Under the pieces are notes generated by a model. The model worked only from the letters and a program-made list of their open reading frames with translations, searched no databases and was not told the origin of the DNA. From assembly GCA_045640525.1 (NCBI GenBank), contig JAZUFE010000019.1, positions 3,340 to 67,339 on the forward strand: 64,000 bases of DNA, in the 5' to 3' direction. Below, piece by piece: positions 51,503-59,834 of the stretch (positions are counted from its first letter, which is position 1; each line of letters begins with the position of its first letter). This stretch comes from JAILLW01 sp045640525. Its GTDB lineage: Bacteria; Bacillota; Clostridia; Lachnospirales; Lachnospiraceae. The position numbers and the translations under genes are program-made.

Positions 51503-52482
51503 ACTACGTTTCTTCTTTCTCCTTTTTGATATGCTTCTATATTTTTCGCTGTCTGCGTAACGCATCTTCGGCGTGCTTCTATTGAAGCCCATGCCAAATG
51601 TGGTGTTATTATCAATCGATCCGAATCTGTAAATTTACTAAGAGGATTCTCATCCCTCATCGGCTCTGTTCCTGTTACATCAAGCCCTGCCGCCATTATC
51701 AGCTTCTCATCCAAAGCTTGCTTTAAGTCCGCATCAACCACAACCGGACCCCTTGCAACATTTATCAATATGGCTGTATCCTTCATCTTTTTGAAGGCTT
51801 CGTAATTCATTATTCCTCTTGTCAAATCACTCAAAGGACAGTGTAAAGATATAATATCCGATTGCTTCAATAACTCTTCAAAGGTAACATATTCATATTT
51901 GTCACCTGTTTGAGAGTCTTCAACACTTCCGCTTTCGGCCTTGCCTGTCACGGAATATGTAATAACCCGGCAACCGAAAGCATTGGCTATCTTCGCAACT
52001 TTCTTTCCGATATGCCCCATTCCGATAATTCCCCATGTCTTCCCTGCAAGTTCAAAGAAGGGTTTATCAAAATTTGAAAATCTGCTTTGCGATGCATATT
52101 CTCCGGATTTAACATAATCATCATAATGACGAAGCTTCTCCAAAACATAGAAAAGCAGTGCAAACGTATGCTGAGCAACGGCATCTGTCGAATAGTCGAC
52201 AACATTGCAAACCAAGATACCTTTTTGCTTGCAATAATCCACATCAACATTATCAAAACCTGTCGCCAATTCACAAATCAGCTTCAACTCATTCGCGTTT
52301 TTCAACGTGTTCTCGTTCAAAGGAGCCTTATTGGCCACCACAACCTGTGCTTTAGCTATTCTTTCGATAACCTCATCGGGAGTAACAGTATTATTATAAA
52401 TGGTCACGTTACCCAGTTTATTGAATTCATCTACAGACACATCCTCTCCCACGCTGTGTCTTTCAAGTACAACTATATTCAT
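51493..52482 (-). CDS. D-2-hydroxyacid dehydrogenase family protein
   Basis: A 329-residue NAD-dependent dehydrogenase of the D-isomer 2-hydroxyacid family. The nucleotide-binding motif is WGIIGMGHIGKKVAKIANAFG near residue 150, the catalytic Arg lies in INVARGPVVVDAD near 235 and the catalytic His in LIITPHLAWAS near 290. Glycerate, lactate or related 2-keto acids are possible substrates. Its start overlaps the stop of a membrane-protein gene (52479), and its end overlaps the amidohydrolase gene, so these are one operon. Confidence 0.9.
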   Translation of the reverse strand: MNIVVLERHSVGEDVSVDEFNKLGNVTIYNNTVTPDEVIERIAKAQVVVANKAPLNENTLKNANELKLICELATGFDNVDVDYCKQKGILVCNVVDYSTDAVAQHTFALLFYVLEKLRHYDDYVKSGEYASQSRFSNFDKPFFELAGKTWGIIGMGHIGKKVAKIANAFGCRVITYSVTGKAESGSVEDSQTGDKYEYVTFEELLKQSDIISLHCPLSDLTRGIMNYEAFKKMKDTAILINVARGPVVVDADLKQALDEKLIMAAGLDVTGTEPMRDENPLSKFTDSDRLIITPHLAWASIEARRRCVTQTAKNIEAYQKGERRNVVWE

Positions 52483-52931
52483 CTTCCACCAAGTAATTTA
52501 GCCAAAGGATCGACTATTGATGCAAGGTCTTCAATGGCTCCGTTAAGTTTTTCAAAATTAATGGCATTCAACTTTTCCATAGCCGAGGTCACATCCTTTT
52601 GGCTTTGAATAACCAAACCGTTAACATTGTCAAACAATCCGTCCACATCAACTTCTGCCAATTCGGTTGTTATTTTGTTAAGATTCTTAACCGCTCCCTC
52701 GGCTTCTGTTACAATGCTTTCGGTAGTTCCTATCAATGCATTGGCCTTAGGCAAAAGTGTAAATACGGCAAATGCCACGCAAACTACAATCATCAAGCAT
52801 ACAATAGAAATGATAATTGCAAATCTGCTTTGCTTTTTCGCATATTTCATCTCTTTTTGCTCGTTGGCCTGAATATCCTTCAGTATTTCCACTATTTGAT
52901 TGTATTGAGTGCTCTTTTCAAAATCATCCAT
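52479..52931 (-). CDS. Single-span membrane protein with coiled-coil-like tail
   Basis: A 150-residue protein: charged N-terminal 38 residues, one membrane span (FAIIISIVCLMIVVCVAFAVFTLL, about 37-60) and a helical C-terminal half with regular hydrophobic spacing (IGTTESIVTEAEGAVKNLNK onward). Family and function unknown. It overlaps the yitT-like gene by 1 base and the dehydrogenase gene by 4 bases, so it is part of the same operon. Confidence 0.65.
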   Translation of the reverse strand: MDDFEKSTQYNQIVEILKDIQANEQKEMKYAKKQSRFAIIISIVCLMIVVCVAFAVFTLLPKANALIGTTESIVTEAEGAVKNLNKITTELAEVDVDGLFDNVNGLVIQSQKDVTSAMEKLNAINFEKLNGAIEDLASIVDPLAKLLGGR

Positions 52932-53809
52932 CAGTTATCTCCCTCCATAGTTACTTCTTTAATACCCTTTTTCTTAATATGACTGCCTATAATTTCCTCA
53001 ACATCGGATATAGCTATAAATGCCGATGTATCTACAGAATTAATAATATTTCTCAATTCGCGTACTTCGAATTTACTCAGTACGCAATAAAGAACTACCT
53101 TCTTACCGCTGATAAGGCCCTCACCCTCCAATATGGTTACGGTTCTTCCCAACTGTTCATATATCTTCTGAGCAATTTCCTCACATTCATTGGTAATTAT
53201 CATCGCAGCTTTAGCCTGATCCAATCCCGTTTCTACGATATCTATTACCCTTGAAGCTATCACATAAGTCAAAAGACTGTACATTGCGCGGTCCCATCCG
53301 AACAAAATTCCGGCAACTGTATAAATTGCAACATTAAAAAACAGCACTGTTTGTCCGACAGACCACTTGAATTTCTTGTTAAGAAGAATGGCAACAGTCT
53401 CTGTTCCGTCAAGACATCCTCCGAACTTAATGACCAATCCGCAACCTGCTCCAAGGATAACGCCTCCAAAGCACACTGCCAGCAAATACTCTTCCGTTAC
53501 ATCGCCCCAATCTTCAAATACACTGACAAAAACCGAAAATACTGCCATTCCGAAAGCAGCTTTGGCAATGAATATTTTACCGAGCTTTCGAAATCCGACT
53601 ATCAGAAACGGTATATTAATCAAAATCGTCAAAAGACCCAGCGCAAAATCTGTTTTGGCATTAATCATAATCGATATACCAACAACACCACCGTCCAAAA
53701 TGGTATTGGGAACCAGGAATTCCTCTATCGCAAAAGCAGCTACCGCAGCTCCGAACGCTATCATTGCAAATTCAAAGATTATATGAAATTTTGAAGTGTT
53801 ATTATCCAT
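52931..53809 (-). CDS. YitT family membrane protein
   Basis: A 292-residue protein with five or six membrane spans in the first 200 residues (AMIAFGAAVAAFAIEEFLVP with the following GGVVGISIMI loop, and GLVIKFGGCLDGTETVAILLNK) and a C-terminal cytosolic DUF2179-type domain (TILEGEGLISGKKVVLYCVLSK). The family is common in Firmicutes; transport is suspected but no substrate is established. The gene is the first of the operon that runs to the SPFH gene. Confidence 0.85.
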   Translation of the reverse strand: MDNNTSKFHIIFEFAMIAFGAAVAAFAIEEFLVPNTILDGGVVGISIMINAKTDFALGLLTILINIPFLIVGFRKLGKIFIAKAAFGMAVFSVFVSVFEDWGDVTEEYLLAVCFGGVILGAGCGLVIKFGGCLDGTETVAILLNKKFKWSVGQTVLFFNVAIYTVAGILFGWDRAMYSLLTYVIASRVIDIVETGLDQAKAAMIITNECEEIAQKIYEQLGRTVTILEGEGLISGKKVVLYCVLSKFEVRELRNIINSVDTSAFIAISDVEEIIGSHIKKKGIKEVTMEGDN

Positions 53810-53865
53810 TTTTTCCCCTCTTAATACTATCGTTTTATTCTAACAATTATCTTTATTTAAAACAA

Positions 53866-53890
53866 GAGTCCCGTCTGCATGACGGGACTC
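53866..53890 (-). terminator. Terminator after glmS
   Basis: A perfect 10-bp GC-rich stem (GAGTCCCGTC with its complement) and 5-base loop, followed on the minus strand by TTGTTTTAAA. It starts 18 bases after the glmS stop. Confidence 0.85.
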
Positions 53891-53908
53891 CAAAACAATA
53901 ATATTAAG

Positions 53909-55753
53909 TTATTCTACCGTTACGGATTTAGCAAGATTTCGCGGTTTATCCACATCCAATCCTTTAGCACAGCTTACATAGTATCCCAACAATTGAAGCG
54001 GAATTACTGTCAAACTTGCGCTGAAGTGTTCATCTATATTTGGAACATATACTGTGAAATCAACATTATCTTCCGTTGAATATTTACCATATGATGTAAT
54101 TCCGCAAAGATAAGCTCCTCTTGCTCTACACTCTACCATATTCGAAATTGTCTTATCATATAACTTATTCTGTGTCAAAATACCGATAACCAGTGTATTA
54201 TCCTCGATAAGCGATATTGTACCGTGCTTCATTTCTCCTGCCGCGTAGCTTTCGGAATGAATGTAACTGATTTCCTTAAGCTTTAAACTTCCTTCAAGAC
54301 TTACAGAATAATCAATTCCTCTTCCGATAAAGAAAACATCGTGTGCATTCGAATATTTTGAAGCAAACCATTGAATTCTTTCTTTATCTTCCAATATCTT
54401 ACTTATCTTGTCCGGAATCGAACTGATTTGCTCAAGATAATACTGCTCTTCTTTAGGCAATACACCTTTGGAAGATGCCAGTTTAACGGCAAAGATATAC
54501 ATCATGACAAGTTGAGCGCTATATGCCTTGGTTGTCGCTACAGCTATTTCCGGACCGGCCGTTGTATATAATACATAATCCGATTCTCTGGCTATTGAAC
54601 TTCCGACAACATTTACAATTGCCAGCGTTTTGACACCCTTTTCTTTGGCAAGTCTGAGTGCTGCAAGCGTATCTGCCGTCTCACCGGACTGACTGATAGC
54701 TATAAGCAGACCGCTTTTGTCAAACAGAGGATTTCGATATCTGTATTCCGATGCAAGTTCGACTCTTACCGGAATTTGGCACAAATCTTCAATAACATAC
54801 TGACTTGTCATTCCCACATGCCATGCCGAACCGCATGCCACTACGGTAATTGATGAAATATCCGAAAGATCTTCTTCTTTAAAAGCTTCCTTAAAATCAA
54901 TCGAAAATATATCTTTATCTTTCTTAACTACGGAATTAATAGTATCTTTCACTGCCTTAGGCTGTTCATGAATTTCTTTCATCATGAAATGCTCAAAACC
55001 ACTCTTTTCGGCCGCTTCCGCATCCCAGGAAATTGTCGTCATTTCCTTTTCGATACAATCGCCGTTAAGATCATAGAATGATACTTCTCCGGCAGTAAGT
55101 CTCGCCATCTCAAGATTTCCTACATAGTACACATTTCTTGTATACTTAAGTACCGCAGGAACATCCGAAGCCATATACGTCTCATTCTTCTGAGTTCCAA
55201 CAATCATGGGACTATCTTTTCTTGCAACCCATATCTCGTTGGGATATTCTTTGAACATGATTGCCAAAGCATATGAACCTCTGATTCTGACCATAGCCTT
55301 AGCAATGGCATCAATTGGAGTTCCAAGATACTTCTTATAGTAATAATCAATAAGCTTCGTTACTACTTCCGTATCGGTTTCCGAATAAAATTTATAACCT
55401 TTCTTAAGAAGCTTATCTCTTAATTCCTGATAATTCTCTATTATACCGTTATGAACCGCTGTAACATTACCATCATCCGAAATATGCGGATGTGCGTTCT
55501 GTTCATTGGGTTCACCATGCGTAGCCCACCTGGTATGTCCTATTCCGCATTCACCGATAAGAGAATCTCCGCCATTGGTCTTTTCAAAAAGAGTTTTCAA
55601 TCTGCCTTTTGCTTTGACTACAACGGCTTCTTCCTCTTTATTGCGCACGCACAATCCTGCTGAATCGTATCCACGGTACTCTAGCTTTGACAGGCCATCC
55701 AAAAGAATGGGAGCGGCCTGCCGTTTTCCGATATAACCTACAATTCCACACAT
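53909..55753 (-). CDS. glmS: Glutamine-fructose-6-phosphate aminotransferase (isomerising)
   Basis: Makes glucosamine 6-phosphate from fructose 6-phosphate and glutamine, the first step of UDP-GlcNAc and peptidoglycan precursor synthesis. The 614-residue protein has the N-terminal glutaminase with catalytic Cys2 (MCGIVGYIG), HTRWATHGEPNEQNAHPH near 85, and two SIS sugar-binding domains (CGSAWHVG, SQSGETADT). The ending LAKSVTVE is the conserved C-terminus. It follows the F420-ligase-like gene by only 11 bases, leaving no room for a glmS ribozyme. Confidence 0.97.
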   Translation of the reverse strand: MCGIVGYIGKRQAAPILLDGLSKLEYRGYDSAGLCVRNKEEEAVVVKAKGRLKTLFEKTNGGDSLIGECGIGHTRWATHGEPNEQNAHPHISDDGNVTAVHNGIIENYQELRDKLLKKGYKFYSETDTEVVTKLIDYYYKKYLGTPIDAIAKAMVRIRGSYALAIMFKEYPNEIWVARKDSPMIVGTQKNETYMASDVPAVLKYTRNVYYVGNLEMARLTAGEVSFYDLNGDCIEKEMTTISWDAEAAEKSGFEHFMMKEIHEQPKAVKDTINSVVKKDKDIFSIDFKEAFKEEDLSDISSITVVACGSAWHVGMTSQYVIEDLCQIPVRVELASEYRYRNPLFDKSGLLIAISQSGETADTLAALRLAKEKGVKTLAIVNVVGSSIARESDYVLYTTAGPEIAVATTKAYSAQLVMMYIFAVKLASSKGVLPKEEQYYLEQISSIPDKISKILEDKERIQWFASKYSNAHDVFFIGRGIDYSVSLEGSLKLKEISYIHSESYAAGEMKHGTISLIEDNTLVIGILTQNKLYDKTISNMVECRARGAYLCGITSYGKYSTEDNVDFTVYVPNIDEHFSASLTVIPLQLLGYYVSCAKGLDVDKPRNLAKSVTVE

Positions 55754-55764
55754 AGAATATCCTC

Positions 55765-56964
55765 TTAGTTGGTACTGTAATTATCAAAATATCCCTGAAT
55801 ATAAACAACAGGTGTACCCTTGTCTCCGGAACCTGAAGTCAAATCACTTAAAGAACCGATAAGATCCGTAAGCTGTCTGGGTGTTGTTCCTTCAGATGCC
55901 ATCTTACCGACAAGATTTGAATCCTTCTTTTCGATTTCCTTAACAATAGCCTCTTTTAAGGCATCACCTTCCATATCACCGAAGTTGTTATCTGCAAGAT
56001 ACTTTATCTTAATTTCATTGGGAGTTCCGTTAAGAGCACTTGTATAAAAAGGTGCTACAACAGGATCTGCAAATTCCCAAATACCGCCGACGGGATCTTT
56101 GAAACCGCCGTCTCCGTATACCATTACTTCAATATTCTTTCCTGTCTTCTCTTTCATAATCTTCTGAATATCATCAACAAGGCTTTGAGCATCACGAGGA
56201 AAAAGCTTAACTGTATCTTCTGTTGCCTTATTGCTTCCAAGAAGTCCGAAATTCTCGTTATAGCCGCTTCCGTCTACAGGAGCATTCAAAATTTCATCAA
56301 GACCGAGCACTATCTTAGATCCTGCTTCTTTCAAAATTCTCTTGGTTCTGGGAAGTGTATGAATATCACAAGCCAATACTGATTTGGTGTAATCAAGGAT
56401 TGTCTTAGGGTTGTTAGAGAAAATAATTTCGCACTCACAACCTGCTTCTTCAATCAATTTCTGATAATAATCAACATAATCAACACCTGTGAATCTGTGT
56501 ACGGAATATCCGAAATAGTTTCTGTACTGTTCAAGTGTAAGTACATCCTTAAAAGGGTCAAGACCGTTCTTATCAACCAAATCCATATCAACAAGCTGGT
56601 TACCTACTTCATCGGAAGGGTAAGAAAGCATCAAAACAATCTTCTTTGCACCTTTGGCAATACCGCGAAGGCAGATTGCAAAACGGTTACGTGAAAGGAT
56701 AGGGAAAATAACACCGACCGTGTCTTCACCGAATTTATTCTTAACATCTTTTGCAATATCATCAACAGAAGCGTAGTTTCCCTGTGCTCGTGCAACAATT
56801 GCCTCCGTCATACAGATTATATCTTTATCTCTGAATTTGAATCCCCAATCTTCATCTGCTGCCGCATCAAGAATAGACTTGGTTACCAATGTTTTCAAAT
56901 CATCTCCTTCTTTGATAATGGGAGTTCTGATACCTCTTGAAACTGTTCCTACTAAACGTGCCAT
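55765..56964 (-). CDS. Coenzyme F420-0:L-glutamate ligase-like protein (CofE family)
   Basis: A 399-residue protein of the F420 ligase (CofE/FbiB N-terminal) family, which forms amide bonds between glutamate and a phosphate-containing acceptor using GTP. The opening RLVGTVSRGIRTPIIKEGDD, the DKDIICMTEAIVARAQG segment near residue 48, and MVYGDGGFKDPVGGIWEFAD near 280 fit the family. It is longer than archaeal CofE (about 250 residues). F420 is not known from Lachnospiraceae and no other F420 gene is visible, so the acceptor may differ. The ATG at 56964 follows GGAGG. It shares a transcript with glmS. Confidence 0.72.
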   Translation of the reverse strand: MARLVGTVSRGIRTPIIKEGDDLKTLVTKSILDAAADEDWGFKFRDKDIICMTEAIVARAQGNYASVDDIAKDVKNKFGEDTVGVIFPILSRNRFAICLRGIAKGAKKIVLMLSYPSDEVGNQLVDMDLVDKNGLDPFKDVLTLEQYRNYFGYSVHRFTGVDYVDYYQKLIEEAGCECEIIFSNNPKTILDYTKSVLACDIHTLPRTKRILKEAGSKIVLGLDEILNAPVDGSGYNENFGLLGSNKATEDTVKLFPRDAQSLVDDIQKIMKEKTGKNIEVMVYGDGGFKDPVGGIWEFADPVVAPFYTSALNGTPNEIKIKYLADNNFGDMEGDALKEAIVKEIEKKDSNLVGKMASEGTTPRQLTDLIGSLSDLTSGSGDKGTPVVYIQGYFDNYSTN

Positions 56965-57103
56965 AATAATTTCCTCCATATAAATATACATGTGCGCTCC
57001 TTATCGGAGTCATACCACTTGATAAATATATAACACTTGCATATATAAGTAAATACGATTATATTTATATCTATCATAAGTATTACTAATATATGGAGTC
57101 GCT

Positions 57104-57985
57104 ATGCAAGGTAAACTGGAACACTATAAAGTATTTAAAGCCGTCGCTGACGCTAGAAACATCTCGGAAGCAGCCAAAGAGATGTTCATCAGTCAATCTG
57201 CCGTAAGTCAATCCGTTAAGCTTTTGGAAGAAAGCCTGGGCGTTCAGCTGTTCTCGCGTTCCAAACGCGGTGTCGCCTTAACCAAAGACGGAATAACTCT
57301 CTATGACTATGTATCCGCGGCACTTTCGCTTTTGGAGTCCGGTGAGTCGAAACTTGAGGAGAGTAAAAATCTGGTACACGGCGAAATCGTAATCGGTGCA
57401 AGTAACACTTTGACGGACGGATATCTTATCCCCTATTTGCAAAAATATCATCGTCTCTATCCCGGAGTCAGAGTAAGAATCCTTAACGGTACATCCAAAA
57501 GAGTTATGGAGTATTTGGACAGCGGTGTTGTCGATATAGCATTCGTAACCACTAATGAAAAGCCCGAAGGTTATAACAGTCACTTGTGTTTTAGAACACA
57601 TACGGCTTTCGTGGCTGCCAACGACTACCCGATAGATTTCAACAGAAGTTATTCTCTCAAAGAAATAAGCAAACTGCCTCTGATTCTGCTTGAAAAGGAA
57701 GCCGGTTCAAGAAGATTTCTGGAAGACATTTTCCTGCACGAGGGATTGCGACTTGAACCCGAGATTGAACTGGCAAGTTACGAATTACTGATTTCACTTG
57801 CGCATATCGGATTGGGTATAGCGGGAATCACAGAAGAGTTATCAAAGGACGCGCTTGAATCGGGTCAGGTAAGAAAACTTGAAGTTAATCAAAACATACC
57901 TACCAGAGCCGTAAGTATGCTGACTTCCAAGGCTACCAAACCATCTCCCGCAGCAAGAGAATTTATAGAATTGATCAAAGCATAA
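57104..57985 (+). CDS. LysR family transcriptional regulator
   Basis: A 293-residue regulator with an N-terminal winged helix-turn-helix (HYKVFKAVADARNISEAAKE and SQSAVSQSVKLLEESLGVQL) and a type 2 periplasmic-binding-like effector domain (residues about 90-290). It is divergent from the F420-ligase-like gene with a 139-base AT-rich gap; LysR regulators commonly control their divergent neighbour, so it may govern the ligase-glmS operon. The effector is unknown. The GGAG site precedes the start. A short inverted repeat CTTGCATATATAAG lies in the gap (about 57037-57050). Confidence 0.88.
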   Translation: MQGKLEHYKVFKAVADARNISEAAKEMFISQSAVSQSVKLLEESLGVQLFSRSKRGVALTKDGITLYDYVSAALSLLESGESKLEESKNLVHGEIVIGASNTLTDGYLIPYLQKYHRLYPGVRVRILNGTSKRVMEYLDSGVVDIAFVTTNEKPEGYNSHLCFRTHTAFVAANDYPIDFNRSYSLKEISKLPLILLEKEAGSRRFLEDIFLHEGLRLEPEIELASYELLISLAHIGLGIAGITEELSKDALESGQVRKLEVNQNIPTRAVSMLTSKATKPSPAAREFIELIKA

Positions 57986-58074
57986 TTTTCCATATGTGCG
58001 CCACTGGCGTGGTCAGACTTTGGCAAACACAACACTCCGGTTAGAGCGCGCCCTTGGCACACAAACATAAAAAA

Positions 58075-58098
58075 GGCGGATACATCACTGCATCCGCC
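58075..58098 (-). terminator. Terminator after pgi
   Basis: GGCGGAT pairs with ATCCGCC and the stem continues weakly across the 10-base middle; a TTTTTT run follows on the minus strand. It begins 16 bases beyond the pgi stop. Confidence 0.85.
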
Positions 58099-58113
58099 CT
58101 GCGTATTATTTGA

Positions 58114-59697
58114 TTAAATATTGAACATATCACTGTACTCTTTAAGAGCACCGTCTGTTTCATGAGCAAGAACTTTCTTTGCAAGAACCTTACCAAGCTG
58201 AACGCCTTCCTGGTCAAATGAGTTAACATTCCACAAGAATCCCTGGAACATAATCTTGTTCTCAAAGTGTGAAAGCAATGCACCGAGTGATTCGGGAGTA
58301 AGCTTCTTACCTACAATAATACTTGAGGGACGATTTCCCGAGAAATTCTTGTTATTGTTATCGTCTTTCTTTCCGCACGCAAATGCAACTATCTGAGCAG
58401 CAACGTTGGCACAGAGTTTCTTCTGGCTTGTGCTTCCTTGAATATCAACATCACTTCCGATCTGACTGTCAACAAAACCGATAAACTGAAGAGGAATGAT
58501 ATCCGTTCCCTGGTGAAGAAGCTGATAGAATGAATGCTGACCGTTGGTTCCGGGTTCACCGAAAATCATCGGACCGGTCTTATAATTTACATACTCACCG
58601 AATCTGTTAACCGACTTGCCGTTTGACTCCATATCTGCCTGCTGTAAATGTGCCGGGAATCTTGAAAGAGCCTGTGAATAAGGAAGAACTGCAGTTGCTC
58701 CGAATCCGAGTACGTTTCTTTCATATACACCGATAAGTGCATCCAGCATAGCCGGATTCTTATACATATCTTCGTTCTTAGCCAATTCATCCTCTTTGGC
58801 AGCGCCTGCAAGGAATCTTGCGAATACATCGGGACCGAAAGCAAGTGAAAGAACTGCTCCGCCTACAGCTGAAGTAGATGAGAAACGTCCTCCGATGAAA
58901 TCATCCATGAAGAATGCTGCAAGATAATCCGAGCTCTTCGCAAGCGGAGATGTTTCGGAAGTAACTGCTACCATATGATTTGAAGGATTAAGTCCTGCCT
59001 TCTTTAAAGCTTCCTTAACGAAAGACTCGTTGGTAAGTGTCTCAAGTGTTGTACCTGACTTAGATACAAGAACAAACAATGCATGCGCAAGGTCTGTTGA
59101 ATTAAGAACTGCTGCCGCATCATCCGGGTCTACATTACTGATGAACTTAGCTTCCATCTTGAATGTATTGTTAACCTTGGCCCAATTTTCAAGTGCCAGA
59201 TACATGGCACGCGGACCAAGATCACTACCGCCGATACCTATTTGAACTACCGTATTGAATTTCTCTCCTGCCGCATTGGTAATTTCTCCTGCATGAACCT
59301 TATTGGCGAAATCAGCAATTTTAGTCTGTTGAGAAACATAGAATTCTCTTTTGTTAACTCCGTCTGCCACAACATCCGAACCAAGCTGTCCACGTGTAAG
59401 CTGATGAAGAACGAGTCTCTTCTCACCGGTATTGATTACCGCACCGTTATAAAGCTCTGCAAACTTATCTGTAAGCTCAGCTTCTTTGGCAAGCTTCTCA
59501 AGAACAGCCAAAACCTTATCATCGACTGCTTTGGCAGCATAATTGAATTTCATGTCTGCTGCCATCGGTACAGAGTATTCTTTAACTCTCTTTGCACCGT
59601 TGTCACCGCTCATTACATCAGATAATGTAACTGCAACACCAAGATTCTGTAACTCTTTGTAGGATGCAAGTGTATCCAAATTATTCCAATTTGCCAT
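58114..59697 (-). CDS. pgi: Glucose-6-phosphate isomerase
   Basis: Interconverts glucose 6-phosphate and fructose 6-phosphate. The 527-residue protein has the active-site blocks VQIGIGGSDLGPRAMY near residue 150, KSGTTLETLTNE near 215, DFIGGRFSSTSAVGGAVLSLAFG near 265, the Glu/His segment FGEPGTNGQHSFYQLLHQGTD near 375, and the C-terminal VNSFDQEGVQLGK with the catalytic Lys. It is a single-gene unit with its own promoter and terminator. An AGGAGG-type site (GGGAGG) lies before the ATG. Confidence 0.96.
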   Translation of the reverse strand: MANWNNLDTLASYKELQNLGVAVTLSDVMSGDNGAKRVKEYSVPMAADMKFNYAAKAVDDKVLAVLEKLAKEAELTDKFAELYNGAVINTGEKRLVLHQLTRGQLGSDVVADGVNKREFYVSQQTKIADFANKVHAGEITNAAGEKFNTVVQIGIGGSDLGPRAMYLALENWAKVNNTFKMEAKFISNVDPDDAAAVLNSTDLAHALFVLVSKSGTTLETLTNESFVKEALKKAGLNPSNHMVAVTSETSPLAKSSDYLAAFFMDDFIGGRFSSTSAVGGAVLSLAFGPDVFARFLAGAAKEDELAKNEDMYKNPAMLDALIGVYERNVLGFGATAVLPYSQALSRFPAHLQQADMESNGKSVNRFGEYVNYKTGPMIFGEPGTNGQHSFYQLLHQGTDIIPLQFIGFVDSQIGSDVDIQGSTSQKKLCANVAAQIVAFACGKKDDNNNKNFSGNRPSSIIVGKKLTPESLGALLSHFENKIMFQGFLWNVNSFDQEGVQLGKVLAKKVLAHETDGALKEYSDMFNI

Positions 59698-59739
59698 ATT
59701 TTCCTCCCTATATATGAAAAGTAAGTTGTCCCAAACGCT

Positions 59740-59768
59740 ATTTTACTTGATTATATCGCTTTAATCAA
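59740..59768 (-). promoter_or_regulatory. Predicted promoter of pgi
   Basis: On the minus strand TTGATT (59763-59768), 17 bases, TAAAAT (59740-59745), about 43 bases before the pgi ATG. A short palindrome (GATAGA/TCTATC, 59773-59785) lies just upstream of the -35 box. Confidence 0.5.
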
Positions 59769-59797
59769 TACTGATAGATTCTATCCGCGCTCTAATA

Positions 59798-59826
59798 TAG
59801 ACTTATAAGCACCGAAGCGATAATAT
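59798..59826 (+). promoter_or_regulatory. Promoter directly abutting the solute-binding protein start
   Basis: TAGACT (59798-59803), exactly 17 bases, TAATAT (59821-59826), and the ATG begins at 59835, only 8 bases after the -10 box. Transcription would begin at or near the start codon. Confidence 0.55.
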
Positions 59827-59834
59827 ACTTTAGT

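Noticed and set aside
55754..55764. glmS ribozyme upstream of glmS
   Set aside because: Only 11 bases separate glmS from the preceding gene, so the ribozyme cannot be there.
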